A DNA stretch of 64,000 bases from Ramlibacter tataouinensis TTB310. GTDB taxonomy: Bacteria; Pseudomonadota; Gammaproteobacteria; Burkholderiales; Burkholderiaceae_C. Made by a program: the position numbers and the translations under genes. The stretch covers positions 3,546,001-3,610,000 of the forward strand of contig NC_015677.1 in assembly GCF_000215705.1 (NCBI RefSeq), read 5' to 3'. The notes under the pieces were generated by a model. The model worked only from the letters and a program-made list of their open reading frames with translations. It searched no databases and had not been told where the DNA came from. Of the stretch, positions 26,814-33,893 are shown one piece after another (the stretch's first letter is position 1; every line of letters starts with the position of its first letter).

Positions 26814-27650
26814 TCAGCGGCAGTGCATCACCACCGGCACGGGCACCGCGGCCTCGGGCAGCCGAACCGACGCCGGCGCGCGGTCGTCCAGCTCCTCGGG
26901 ATGCTGCGCATACAGCGTGCGCAGGAGCTCGGGCGTGACCTGCGACGCCGGCAGATCGAAGGCGACGCGGCCCCCCTGCAGGCCCAGGATGCGAGGGAAG
27001 TGGCGCAGCGCCATGGGCACGTGGTGCAGGGTGCACACCAGGGTGGCGCCCTGCTCGCCCGCCGCCTGGGTCAGGCTGTCCATGGCCTGGTCCGCGCGGG
27101 CCGGGTCCAGCGCCGACAGCGGCTCGTCCACCAGCAGCAGGCGCGCTTCGGCCACCAGCGCGCGGGCCAGGCCCACGCGCTGGCGCTCGCCGCCGGAGAG
27201 CCGGTCGACGCGGGCGAACAGCTTGTCGTCCAGGTCGAAGCGGGCCAGCGCGGCCTCGGCCTCGGCGATGCCCACGGGGTAGAACAGGCTGCGCAGGCTG
27301 CGCAGCACGCCCATGCGCGGCAGCGTTCCGGCCAGCACCGCGGTCACCACCCGCTGGCGCGGCGGCAGCGGCGGCACCTGGGGCGCCAGGAACAGCCGGC
27401 CGCGCAGGGCGCGCAGCTCGCGCGCGGGCAGGGCCCAGGGATCCCGGTCTCCCAGCGAGATGCGGCCGGCGACCGGCCGCAGCGCGCAGGCCATGGCCTG
27501 CAGCAGGCTGGTCTTGCCGGCGCCGGACGGGCCGATCACCGCCACCTGCTCGCCGGCGGACAGCTGCAGGCTGGCCTCCTGCAGGGCCGGCGCAGCACCG
27601 CGCGCGGCCGCGGGATGGCGCAGGGACACGCCGGACAGGCCGACCTCCAT
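26814..27650 (-). CDS. phnC: PhnC-type ABC transporter ATP-binding protein
   Basis: ATPase of the importer, 278 residues. Walker A is GPSGAGKTSLLQA, the signature LSGGERQRVG, Walker B LLLVDEPLSALDP and the H-loop LHHVPMA. It is somewhat diverged from true PhnC. The ATG at 27650 begins EVGLSGVSLRHPAA; the open frame upstream runs antisense-like through the next two genes and is not real. It starts five bases after the binding-protein gene, so the genes are co-transcribed. Confidence 0.9.
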   Translation of the reverse strand: MEVGLSGVSLRHPAAARGAAPALQEASLQLSAGEQVAVIGPSGAGKTSLLQAMACALRPVAGRISLGDRDPWALPARELRALRGRLFLAPQVPPLPPRQRVVTAVLAGTLPRMGVLRSLRSLFYPVGIAEAEAALARFDLDDKLFARVDRLSGGERQRVGLARALVAEARLLLVDEPLSALDPARADQAMDSLTQAAGEQGATLVCTLHHVPMALRHFPRILGLQGGRVAFDLPASQVTPELLRTLYAQHPEELDDRAPASVRLPEAAVPVPVVMHCR

Positions 27651-27655
27651 GCCCG

Positions 27656-28522
27656 CTACTTCAGCAGCCCGGCGCTGCGCGCCGCCGCCTCGATGCCCCG
27701 GTAGTTCTCCACGCGCGTCGGGATGAAGCGCGTGGCCCGCTGCAGCTCCAGGATCTGGCGCCCCTCGGGCGTGGCTGCGGACAGGTCGGTGAAGGCCCTG
27801 GCCAGCTGCTCGCGCCGGGCGGGCGGCATGTCGGCATGCACCGTCCAGTTGTAGTCGTAGTACGCCGGCGTGGTGTGGAAGACGCGCAGCCTGGCGGCAT
27901 CGACCTTGCCGTCGGCCACCAGCTTGTCCCACACCGAGATGTTGAGCGCACCGGCATCGACCTTGCCGGAGGCCACGGCGGCCACGGTGGCGTCGTGCGC
28001 GCCGGAGTAGGCCACCCGCTTGAGGTCGCGGTCGGGGTCGACGCCGGCGGCCAGCAGGAAGCTGCGCGGCATCAGGTGGCCCGAGGTGCTGGAGGGCGAA
28101 CCGAAGCTGAGGGTCCTGCCCTTGAGGTCGGCCAGCGACCGGATGCCGGCGTCGGTGGTGATGAACACCGAGCGGAATTTCTGGTCCTCTTCGCGCTGGA
28201 CCAGGGGCACGGCCTTGCCGCCCGAGCGCTGCAGCGCCTGCACGAAGGTGAAGCCGCCGAACCAGGCCAGGTCCACCTGCTGGCTGGCCAGGGCCTCGAC
28301 CGCGGCGGCGTAGTCGGTCACCGGCGTGAACTCCACCTTCACGCCCAGGCGCTGCTCCAGGTAGCGCACCAGGGGCGCCGCCTTGCGCGCCAGCTCGGTG
28401 GGCGACTCGTCGGGGATCGCGGTGATGCGCAACGGCCGCTGCGCCGCTTGCCCATGGACGATGCCGGCCGCGGCGGATGCAGCGGCCGCAAGCAGGGTGC
28501 GGCGGGTGAAGGCGGTGGGCAT
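27656..28522 (-). CDS. PhnD-family substrate-binding protein (putative selenium-oxyanion ABC transporter)
   Basis: Periplasmic receptor of 288 residues with a twin-arginine-like signal peptide (FTRRTLLAAAASAAAGIVHG). PhnD landmarks are ITAIPDESPTELARKAAPLV, VDLAWFGGFTFVQAL and the anion-loop segment FGSPSSTSGHLMPRSF. From memory, one subfamily of PhnD-like proteins is annotated as putative selenate transporters because its genes sit by selenium genes; I have not checked membership. Here it starts 33 bases after senA on the same strand, with no phosphonate genes in sight. A phosphonate or phosphite receptor remains the alternative. Confidence 0.8.
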   Translation of the reverse strand: MPTAFTRRTLLAAAASAAAGIVHGQAAQRPLRITAIPDESPTELARKAAPLVRYLEQRLGVKVEFTPVTDYAAAVEALASQQVDLAWFGGFTFVQALQRSGGKAVPLVQREEDQKFRSVFITTDAGIRSLADLKGRTLSFGSPSSTSGHLMPRSFLLAAGVDPDRDLKRVAYSGAHDATVAAVASGKVDAGALNISVWDKLVADGKVDAARLRVFHTTPAYYDYNWTVHADMPPARREQLARAFTDLSAATPEGRQILELQRATRFIPTRVENYRGIEAAARSAGLLK

Positions 28523-28555
28523 CGGCGGATCTCCTGGAGGACAGGCAACCGGCGA

Positions 28556-29650
28556 TTAGAGCGCAAGCACGCGGGGGCCGCCCGCGCAGCTGCGAAAGCC
28601 CGCAAAGATGTCGGTGCGCCCCGGCGCGAAGAAATTGCGGTAGCGCGGATGCGCCAGCCAGGGCGAGGTGGCGTCGCAGGCGCCGCGCAGCACGCGCCGG
28701 TCCGGGCCGAACCAGGGCGCCGAGTAGTCGCGGTAGGGATGCGGCCGGAAGCCGGCGTACGGCTGGAAGTCGCTGGCCGTCCACTCCCAGACCCGGCCCC
28801 AGAAGAAGCCCGGCGCGGTGAGCGCCGCGCACTCCCATTCCGCTTCGGTCGGCAGGCGGCGGCCGGCCCAGCGGCACCAGGCCCAGCCCGCAGCGCTCCA
28901 CCAGCGCGCGTCGGCATAGCCGTCCGCGTCGGCGAACGCCGAGAACCTGGCCCAGCTGACCGGCGCGGCATCGATCGCGAACGCGGCCAGGCGCACCGGA
29001 TGCGCGGCCCGCTCGTTGTCGAAGGCGAAGCCGGGACCGCAGGTGCCGAGCAGGAACTCCTGCGCAGCGACCCGCAGGGTCCCATCGGACAGGCTGGCCG
29101 CGGATGCGGCCTGCGGCGCGGACCGCCCGGCCGGCAGCACCTCGAAGCCCAGGCTGCGTGCCATGTAGCCGGCCGCTTCCGCGTGCATGGCCTCGTGCAG
29201 GGCCACCAGCCGGAAGAAGTACAGCGCCTCCTCGCCGGGGCCGGCCGGCAGCGCGTCCAGGCTGTCCAGCGTGCGCGCGAGGGTCTCGCCCAGCCAGGCG
29301 CGCGTCGCCTCCAGCCCGGGCAGCGGCAGCGACCAGCGCGTGCCATGCGCCACCCGGCTGGAGTCGTACCACCCGTCGGCGCCCGGCAGGCTGGGGAGCG
29401 GGCGCGGCGCGTCCGGGTCGGCCCGCTCGCCGCGATCGCGCTGCGGGTTGCGCGCCACCCACCATTCCTGGAACCAGGCCAGGTGGCCCAGCTCCCACAG
29501 CGGCGGGTTCAGGTGCTCGCCGCGCGGCACGTCCATCGCCGGGCCCAGCGCCGCGGCGCAGGCCTCGGCCCAGGCCAGCGTGCGGGCCCGCGCGTCCAGC
29601 AGCGCCGCGCGCACGTCGGCCGTGCCGCCACGCCGCAGGCGTTCTGCCAT
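28556..29650 (-). CDS. senA: Selenoneine synthase SenA (EgtB-like sulfoxide/selenoxide synthase)
   Basis: Non-heme iron enzyme that in selenoneine synthesis joins selenium from a selenosugar to hercynine. From the ATG at 29650 it has 364 residues: a DinB-like N-terminal domain with the iron motif HEAMHAE (His152, His156, Glu158) and a C-terminal FGE-sulfatase-like domain including WEWTASDFQPYAGF and RNFFAPGRTDIFAGFRSC. EgtB of ergothioneine synthesis has the same layout, but the adjacent senB and selD homologues favour SenA. An ATG at 29698 is possible but would overlap senB. The transporter genes follow 33 bases downstream. Confidence 0.88.
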   Translation of the reverse strand: MAERLRRGGTADVRAALLDARARTLAWAEACAAALGPAMDVPRGEHLNPPLWELGHLAWFQEWWVARNPQRDRGERADPDAPRPLPSLPGADGWYDSSRVAHGTRWSLPLPGLEATRAWLGETLARTLDSLDALPAGPGEEALYFFRLVALHEAMHAEAAGYMARSLGFEVLPAGRSAPQAASAASLSDGTLRVAAQEFLLGTCGPGFAFDNERAAHPVRLAAFAIDAAPVSWARFSAFADADGYADARWWSAAGWAWCRWAGRRLPTEAEWECAALTAPGFFWGRVWEWTASDFQPYAGFRPHPYRDYSAPWFGPDRRVLRGACDATSPWLAHPRYRNFFAPGRTDIFAGFRSCAGGPRVLAL

Positions 29651-29673
29651 GCCAGGCAGAGGCTCGGCCGCGC

Positions 29674-29679
29674 TATAAA
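29674..29679 (+). promoter_or_regulatory. Possible -10 element (TATAAA) ahead of senB
   Basis: TATAAA stands out in GC-rich DNA in the 35-base gap between the divergent senA and senB starts. It ends six bases before the senB ATG, so transcription from it would begin at or near the start codon and give a leaderless mRNA. No -35 element is evident. Confidence 0.3.
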
Positions 29680-29685
29680 CCCCGG

Positions 29686-30687
29686 ATGGTCCGATCATCG
29701 GTCGTCATCGTAAGCCCCGTGCCGGCCGGCTCCAACAACGGCAATGCGCAGACGGCGCGCCGCTGGGCGAGGCTGCTGGGCGACACCCACCGCGTCCGCG
29801 TCACGCAGCAATGGCCGGACGCAGGCGCCGCGGGCGATGCCGTGATGCTGGCGCTGCACGCCCGGCGCTCGGCCGCCGCGGTGCAGGCCTGGGCCGGGGC
29901 GCGGGGCCCGCGCGGGCTGGCGGTGGTGCTCACCGGCACCGACCTGTACCAGGACATCGCCACCGACGCCCAGGCCCGGCGCTCGCTCGAGCTCGCCGCC
30001 CGCTTGGTGGTGCTGCAGGACCAGGCCGTGGATGCCCTGCCGGCGGCGGTGCGCGCCAAGGCGCGCGTGATCTATCAATCCACCCCGGCGCGCGCCACCC
30101 TCCCCAAGACCGCGCGCCGGCTGCATGCCGTGATGGTGGGCCACCTGCGCGAGGTCAAGAGCCCGCAGACCCTGTTCGAAGCGGTCCGCCTGCTGGCCGG
30201 CCGCGCCGACATCCGTATCACCCACATCGGCGAGGCCGGCGAGCCGCACTGGGCCGACCTGGCCCGCGCAGCCGAGGCCGCGAACCCGGCCTACCGCTGG
30301 CTGGGCGGCCTGCCGCATGCGCGCGTGCGCTCGGCGATCCAGCGCGCCCACCTGCTGGTGCACACCAGCGCCCTGGAGGGCGGTGCCCACGTGATCATGG
30401 AAGCCGTGCGCAGCGGCACTCCGGTGCTGGCCTCGGGCGTGAGCGGCAACATCGGCATGCTGGGCACCGGCTACGAGGGCTATTTCACGCATGGCGACGC
30501 CGCGCAGCTGGCGGCCCTGCTGGCGCGCTGCCGCGCCGAGCAGGTGGGCCCCCCGGATGACCCGCCGCGGGCGCTGCTGCCCCGCCTTCGCACACAATGC
30601 GGGGCCCGCGCGCCGCTGTTCGCCCCCGAGGCCGAGCGCGACGGCCTGCTGCGGCTGATCCACCACCTCCAGGACACCATCCCATGA
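29686..30687 (+). CDS. senB: Selenosugar synthase SenB (glycosyltransferase-like)
   Basis: Glycosyltransferase-fold enzyme which, in the known pathway, uses selenophosphate and a UDP-sugar to make a selenosugar for SenA. It has 333 residues, GT-B like, with landmarks VSPVPAGSNNGNAQTARRWA near the N-terminus, VLTGTDLYQDI, VGHLREVKSPQTLFEAV and TSALEGGAHVIMEAVRSGTP (the sugar-nucleotide region). Its TIGR-like annotation elsewhere is a glycosyltransferase next to selD. The stop overlaps the selD start (ATGA), so the two are translationally coupled. senA is divergent, 35 bases away. Confidence 0.87.
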   Translation: MVRSSVVIVSPVPAGSNNGNAQTARRWARLLGDTHRVRVTQQWPDAGAAGDAVMLALHARRSAAAVQAWAGARGPRGLAVVLTGTDLYQDIATDAQARRSLELAARLVVLQDQAVDALPAAVRAKARVIYQSTPARATLPKTARRLHAVMVGHLREVKSPQTLFEAVRLLAGRADIRITHIGEAGEPHWADLARAAEAANPAYRWLGGLPHARVRSAIQRAHLLVHTSALEGGAHVIMEAVRSGTPVLASGVSGNIGMLGTGYEGYFTHGDAAQLAALLARCRAEQVGPPDDPPRALLPRLRTQCGARAPLFAPEAERDGLLRLIHHLQDTIP

Positions 30688-31757
30688 ACGCCCCCTTGAA
30701 CCCCGCCCATGCCATCGCCGAGCCGCGTCTGACCTCGCTGTCGCATGGTGGCGGCTGCGGCTGCAAGATCGCGCCGGGCGTGCTGGCCGAGATCCTCAAG
30801 GGCACGGCGCGCATGCCGCTGCCGCCCGAGCTGCTGGTGGGCATCGAGACCGCCGACGACGCCGCCGTCTACAAGCTCAACGACGAACAGGCCCTGATCG
30901 CCACCACCGACTTCTTCATGCCCATCGTGGACGACCCGTTCGACTTCGGGCGCATCGCGGCCACCAACGCCATCTCGGACGTGTACGCCATGGGCGGCAA
31001 GCCCATCCTGGCGCTGGCCCTGGTGGGCATGCCGATCAGCGTGCTGTCCACCGCCACCATCGGACGCATCCTGGAAGGCGGCGAGTCGGTGTGCCGCGCC
31101 GCTGGCATCCCGATCGCCGGCGGCCACACCATCGACTCGGTGGAGCCGATCTACGGGCTGGTGGCACTGGGTCTGGTCCATCCCAGGCGCGTCAAGCGCA
31201 ATGCCGACGCCCGGGCCGGCGACCTGCTGGTGCTGGGCAAGCCGCTGGGCGTGGGCGTGCTGTCGGCGGCCCTGAAGAAAGAGGCGCTGGATGCGGCCGG
31301 CTATGCCCGCATGATCGCCACCACCACCCAGCTGAACACGCCCGGACCCGAGCTGGCCGAGCTGCCCGGCGTGCATGCCCTGACCGACGTGACCGGCTTC
31401 GGCCTGGCCGGGCATGCGCTGGAGCTGGCGCGCGGCGCCGGGCTGCAGGCGCAGCTGGACTGGTCCCAGGTGCCGCTGCTGCCGGGCGTGGCCGAGCTGG
31501 CCGGCCGCGGCTTCGTCACCGGAGCCTCCGGCCGCAACTGGGCCGGCTATGGCGCCGAGGTGTCGCTGCCCAGCGGCTTCGGCGACGCCCCGCAGGCGCT
31601 GCTGACCGACCCGCAGACCAGCGGCGGCCTGCTGGTGTCGTGCACGCCGCAATCGGTGGACCAGGTACTGGCGGTGTTCCGCCGACACGGCTTCGAGGCC
31701 GCCGCCGTGGTCGGGCGCATGGAATCCGGCTCCGGCGCGCGCCTGCAGGTGCGCTGA
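30684..31757 (+). CDS. selD: Selenide, water dikinase (selenophosphate synthetase; SenC role)
   Basis: Makes selenophosphate from selenide and ATP. It has 357 residues with the glycine-rich active loop GGGCGCK (Cys25, Cys27 and Lys28, matching Cys17, Cys19 and Lys20 of E. coli SelD) and the metal-binding region TTDFFMPIVDDPFDFGRIA. The active site uses Cys, coded TGC, not selenocysteine. It overlaps senB by four bases. In sen clusters this enzyme is SenC. It could also supply selenophosphate for tRNA 2-selenouridine or selenocysteine, but no selA, selB or selU gene is in the window. Confidence 0.95.
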   Translation: MNAPLNPAHAIAEPRLTSLSHGGGCGCKIAPGVLAEILKGTARMPLPPELLVGIETADDAAVYKLNDEQALIATTDFFMPIVDDPFDFGRIAATNAISDVYAMGGKPILALALVGMPISVLSTATIGRILEGGESVCRAAGIPIAGGHTIDSVEPIYGLVALGLVHPRRVKRNADARAGDLLVLGKPLGVGVLSAALKKEALDAAGYARMIATTTQLNTPGPELAELPGVHALTDVTGFGLAGHALELARGAGLQAQLDWSQVPLLPGVAELAGRGFVTGASGRNWAGYGAEVSLPSGFGDAPQALLTDPQTSGGLLVSCTPQSVDQVLAVFRRHGFEAAAVVGRMESGSGARLQVR

Positions 31758-31759
31758 GC

Positions 31760-32122
31760 TCAGGTACCGGGCGCCTTCTCGCCTGCCGGCACCTCCACGC
31801 ACCCGCGCACCCAGGCCGCATAGGCCGGGGTGGAGGCCATGCGCTGCCACAAAAGCTGCGGCAACTCGTAAGGGTGGTGCTCGGCCAGGAAGGCCAGCAG
31901 GGCATCCAGGCACTGCGGCAGCGTCTTGAGCGTGACCCGCGCTTCCGCGTCGGCGCATTCCCTGCCCTCCCAGCGGTAGTGCGACAGCAGCCCGGGCTCG
32001 ACCTGCACGCAGGCCGCCAGCCGCCGCGAGAGCAGCGCCTGCGCCAGGCGCTGGGCATCGGCCTGGCTGGGCAGGGTGGTCACCAGGCTCAGGACCTCGG
32101 GTTGTTCTTGACCATCGGACAT
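31760..32122 (-). CDS. cutA: CutA divalent-cation tolerance protein
   Basis: Small trimeric ferredoxin-fold protein of about 120 residues (start at MSDGQEQ), named for copper tolerance but with no settled activity. Family features are LVTTLPSQADAQRLAQALLS, RRLAACVQVEPGLLSHYRWEG and HHPYELPQLL. It converges on selD with a two-base gap and is divergent from the DUF962 gene. The upstream in-frame codons overlap that divergent gene and are unlikely to be used. Confidence 0.93.
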   Translation of the reverse strand: MSDGQEQPEVLSLVTTLPSQADAQRLAQALLSRRLAACVQVEPGLLSHYRWEGRECADAEARVTLKTLPQCLDALLAFLAEHHPYELPQLLWQRMASTPAYAAWVRGCVEVPAGEKAPGT

Positions 32123-32174
32123 GCGTTCATCTCCCAGAATGCAGGCATTGTTCCAACAAGCGGGAGACCCCGAC

Positions 32175-32645
32175 ATGAGCACCCTGGCCGATTCCGAGAG
32201 CCCTGGCGGCGGCGCGTCGGCGCGCCGCGTGGACCGGCTGCTGGCCCACTACGCCGAGAGCCACCGCCACCCGCGCAACGAGGCCATCCACTTCGTCGCC
32301 ATCCCCTTGATCATGCTCAGCCTGGTGGGCCTGCTGTTCGCCGCCCATCCCTGGGTGGCCTATGCCTTCGTCGCCGCCAGCCTGGTTTATTACGCCCGGC
32401 TGTCGTTGGTCTTCCTGCTGAGCATGACCCTGCTGTCGGCCCTGGCCCTGGGGCTGGTCCATGCCATGGGCCCCTGGGTGCTGCCCCTCTCGGCGGGCAT
32501 CTTCGTGGCGGCCTGGATCGCCCAGTTCATCGGCCACAAGATCGAAGGCAGGAAGCCGTCGTTCTTCGAGGACCTGCAGTACCTGTGGGTGGGGCCTTTG
32601 TTCGTGCTCAGCAAGCTGTTCGAACGGCTGGGCTTGCGCTGGTAG
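32175..32645 (+). CDS. DUF962/Mpo1-like membrane protein
   Basis: Inner-membrane protein of 156 residues with about four helices. The family hallmark is an early histidine-rich segment, HPRNEAIHFVAIPLIMLS, and a C-terminal GHKIEGRKPSFFEDLQYLWV followed by a helix. The yeast relative Mpo1 is an iron-dependent dioxygenase acting on 2-hydroxy fatty acids; whether the bacterial protein does the same is unknown. The start MSTLADSE follows a GGGAGA site. The gene stands alone between cutA and rpoH. Confidence 0.85.
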   Translation: MSTLADSESPGGGASARRVDRLLAHYAESHRHPRNEAIHFVAIPLIMLSLVGLLFAAHPWVAYAFVAASLVYYARLSLVFLLSMTLLSALALGLVHAMGPWVLPLSAGIFVAAWIAQFIGHKIEGRKPSFFEDLQYLWVGPLFVLSKLFERLGLRW

Positions 32646-32762
32646 CCGGTAGTCCGTCCGGGCCAGGGCCGGAACTCCCGGCGCCGGTGGTGCTCCATGA
32701 CAATGAGGTTTCGCGGCCAGGGTTAACCCCTATTTTCCTATCGGGCCGATGAAACTTCGGCA

Positions 32763-32789
32763 TTAGCACTCGATCCAAGCGAGTGCTAA
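32763..32789. promoter_or_regulatory. CIRCE operator (HrcA binding site) upstream of rpoH
   Basis: TTAGCACTC, nine spacer bases GATCCAAGC, then GAGTGCTAA: a perfect match to the CIRCE inverted repeat bound by the heat-shock repressor HrcA. It lies 31 bases ahead of the rpoH start codon at 32821, within the transcribed leader or overlapping the promoter. HrcA repression of rpoH would add a second layer of control over the sigma-32 regulon. Confidence 0.95.
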
Positions 32790-32805
32790 TATGCCGAACA
32801 CCATG

Positions 32806-32812
32806 AAAGGAG
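32806..32812 (+). promoter_or_regulatory. Ribosome-binding site that sets the rpoH start
   Basis: AAAGGAG lies eight bases before ATG 32821. The earlier in-frame ATG at 32791 touches the end of the CIRCE operator and has no such site, so 32821 is preferred. Confidence 0.85.
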
Positions 32813-32820
32813 CAACCGGT

Positions 32821-33753
32821 ATGTCCCCCTCACTTGGCGCCTCGGGCACCGGGTTGGCGGTGGCCAACCCCTGGGCCCTGGTTCCCTCGCTGGGCAACCT
32901 CGACGCCTACATCTCTGCCGTCAACCGCCTGCCCATGCTCTCCCCCGAGGAAGAGCAGACCTACGCACGCAAGCTGCGCGACCACAACGACCTGGAAGCC
33001 GCCGGGAAGCTGGTGCTGTCGCACCTGCGGCTGGTGGTCTCGGTGTCGCGCAAGTACCTGGGCTATGGCCTGCCGCACGGCGATCTGATCCAGGAAGGCA
33101 ACATCGGCCTGATGAAGGCCGTCAAGCGCTTCGACCCCGACCAGGGCGTGCGCCTGGTCAGCTACGCGCTGCACTGGATCAAGGCCGAGATCCACGAGTA
33201 CATCCTGAAGAACTGGCGCATGGTCAAGGTGGCCACCACCAAGGCCCAGCGCAAGCTGTTCTTCAACCTGCGTTCCATGAAGCAGGGCTTCAAGGACGAG
33301 GAAGACGCGCAGACCCACCGCGAGACGCTGACGGACGCGCAGATCGAGGTGATGGCGCGCGAGCTCAACGTCAAGCGCGAGGAAGTCATCGAGATGGAAA
33401 CGCGCATGGCCGGCGGCGACGTGCTGCTGGACCCGGCGCCCGGCGACGACGGCGAGGAGGCCTTCGGTCCCATCGCCTACCTGTCGGACGCCAGCCATGA
33501 GCCCACCGCCGTGCTGGCGGCGCAGGAGCGCGACGTGATGGCCACCGACGGCATCGCCGCCGCGCTGGAGCAGCTCGATGCGCGCAGCCGCCGCATCGTC
33601 GAGGAGCGCTGGCTCAAGGTCAACGACGACGGCTCGGGCGGCATGACGCTGCACGAGCTGGCGGCCGAGTACGGCGTGTCGGCCGAGCGCATCCGCCAGA
33701 TCGAGTCGGCGGCGATGAAGAAGATGAAGAAGGCCCTGGTGGCTTACGCCTGA
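32821..33753 (+). CDS. rpoH: RNA polymerase sigma factor RpoH (sigma-32)
   Basis: Heat-shock sigma factor of 310 residues. Region 2 is present (HLRLVVSVSRKYLGYGLPHG, QEGNIGLMKAVKRFDPDQG, SYALHWIKAEIHEYILKNWR), with the RpoH box QRKLFFNLR, which marks sigma-32 among sigma-70 factors and is involved in turnover. Region 4 ends with the helix-turn-helix TLHELAAEYGVSAERIRQIE. The start at 32821 is set by AAAGGAG. A perfect CIRCE site upstream puts it under HrcA control, and a strong terminator follows. Confidence 0.97.
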   Translation: MSPSLGASGTGLAVANPWALVPSLGNLDAYISAVNRLPMLSPEEEQTYARKLRDHNDLEAAGKLVLSHLRLVVSVSRKYLGYGLPHGDLIQEGNIGLMKAVKRFDPDQGVRLVSYALHWIKAEIHEYILKNWRMVKVATTKAQRKLFFNLRSMKQGFKDEEDAQTHRETLTDAQIEVMARELNVKREEVIEMETRMAGGDVLLDPAPGDDGEEAFGPIAYLSDASHEPTAVLAAQERDVMATDGIAAALEQLDARSRRIVEERWLKVNDDGSGGMTLHELAAEYGVSAERIRQIESAAMKKMKKALVAYA

Positions 33754-33775
33754 GGCGCGGCTTCTTCCCCGGAAC

Positions 33776-33804
33776 AAAAAGGCACGGTGACCCGTGCCTT
33801 TTTT
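33776..33804 (+). terminator. Rho-independent terminator after rpoH
   Basis: AAAAAGGCACGG (33776-33787) pairs with CCGTGCCTTTTT (33792-33803) around TGAC, ending in a T run. It begins 23 bases after the rpoH stop. The A run on the other side would let it work in both directions. Confidence 0.92.
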
Positions 33805-33893
33805 CTTGGCCCGGGGCGGCCCGACCGCAGGCGTTAGCATTCGCGGCTCGGGCCCACCCGCGGCCCTTCCCGTTGTCCCCAAGAGGAAGCAAG

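Noticed and set aside
25127..28522. A C-P lyase or phosphonate degradation locus
   Set aside because: Only transporter genes of the family are present; no phnG-M, phnW/X or ptxD gene is in the window.
26814..29498. A minus-strand open frame of almost 900 codons spanning phnC, the binding protein and most of senA
   Set aside because: Only its last 278 codons resemble a protein (PhnC). The rest overlaps two well-supported genes in another frame and is Arg/Ala/Gly-rich, as GC-rich shadow frames are.
28556..29650. Ergothioneine synthesis (EgtB) instead of selenoneine
   Set aside because: Kept only as the alternative: the neighbours are senB and selD homologues, and no egtA, egtC, egtD or egtE gene is near.
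30684..31757. Selenocysteine in the active site of SelD
   Set aside because: The codons at the active loop are TGC (Cys25 and Cys27), and the frame has no internal TGA.
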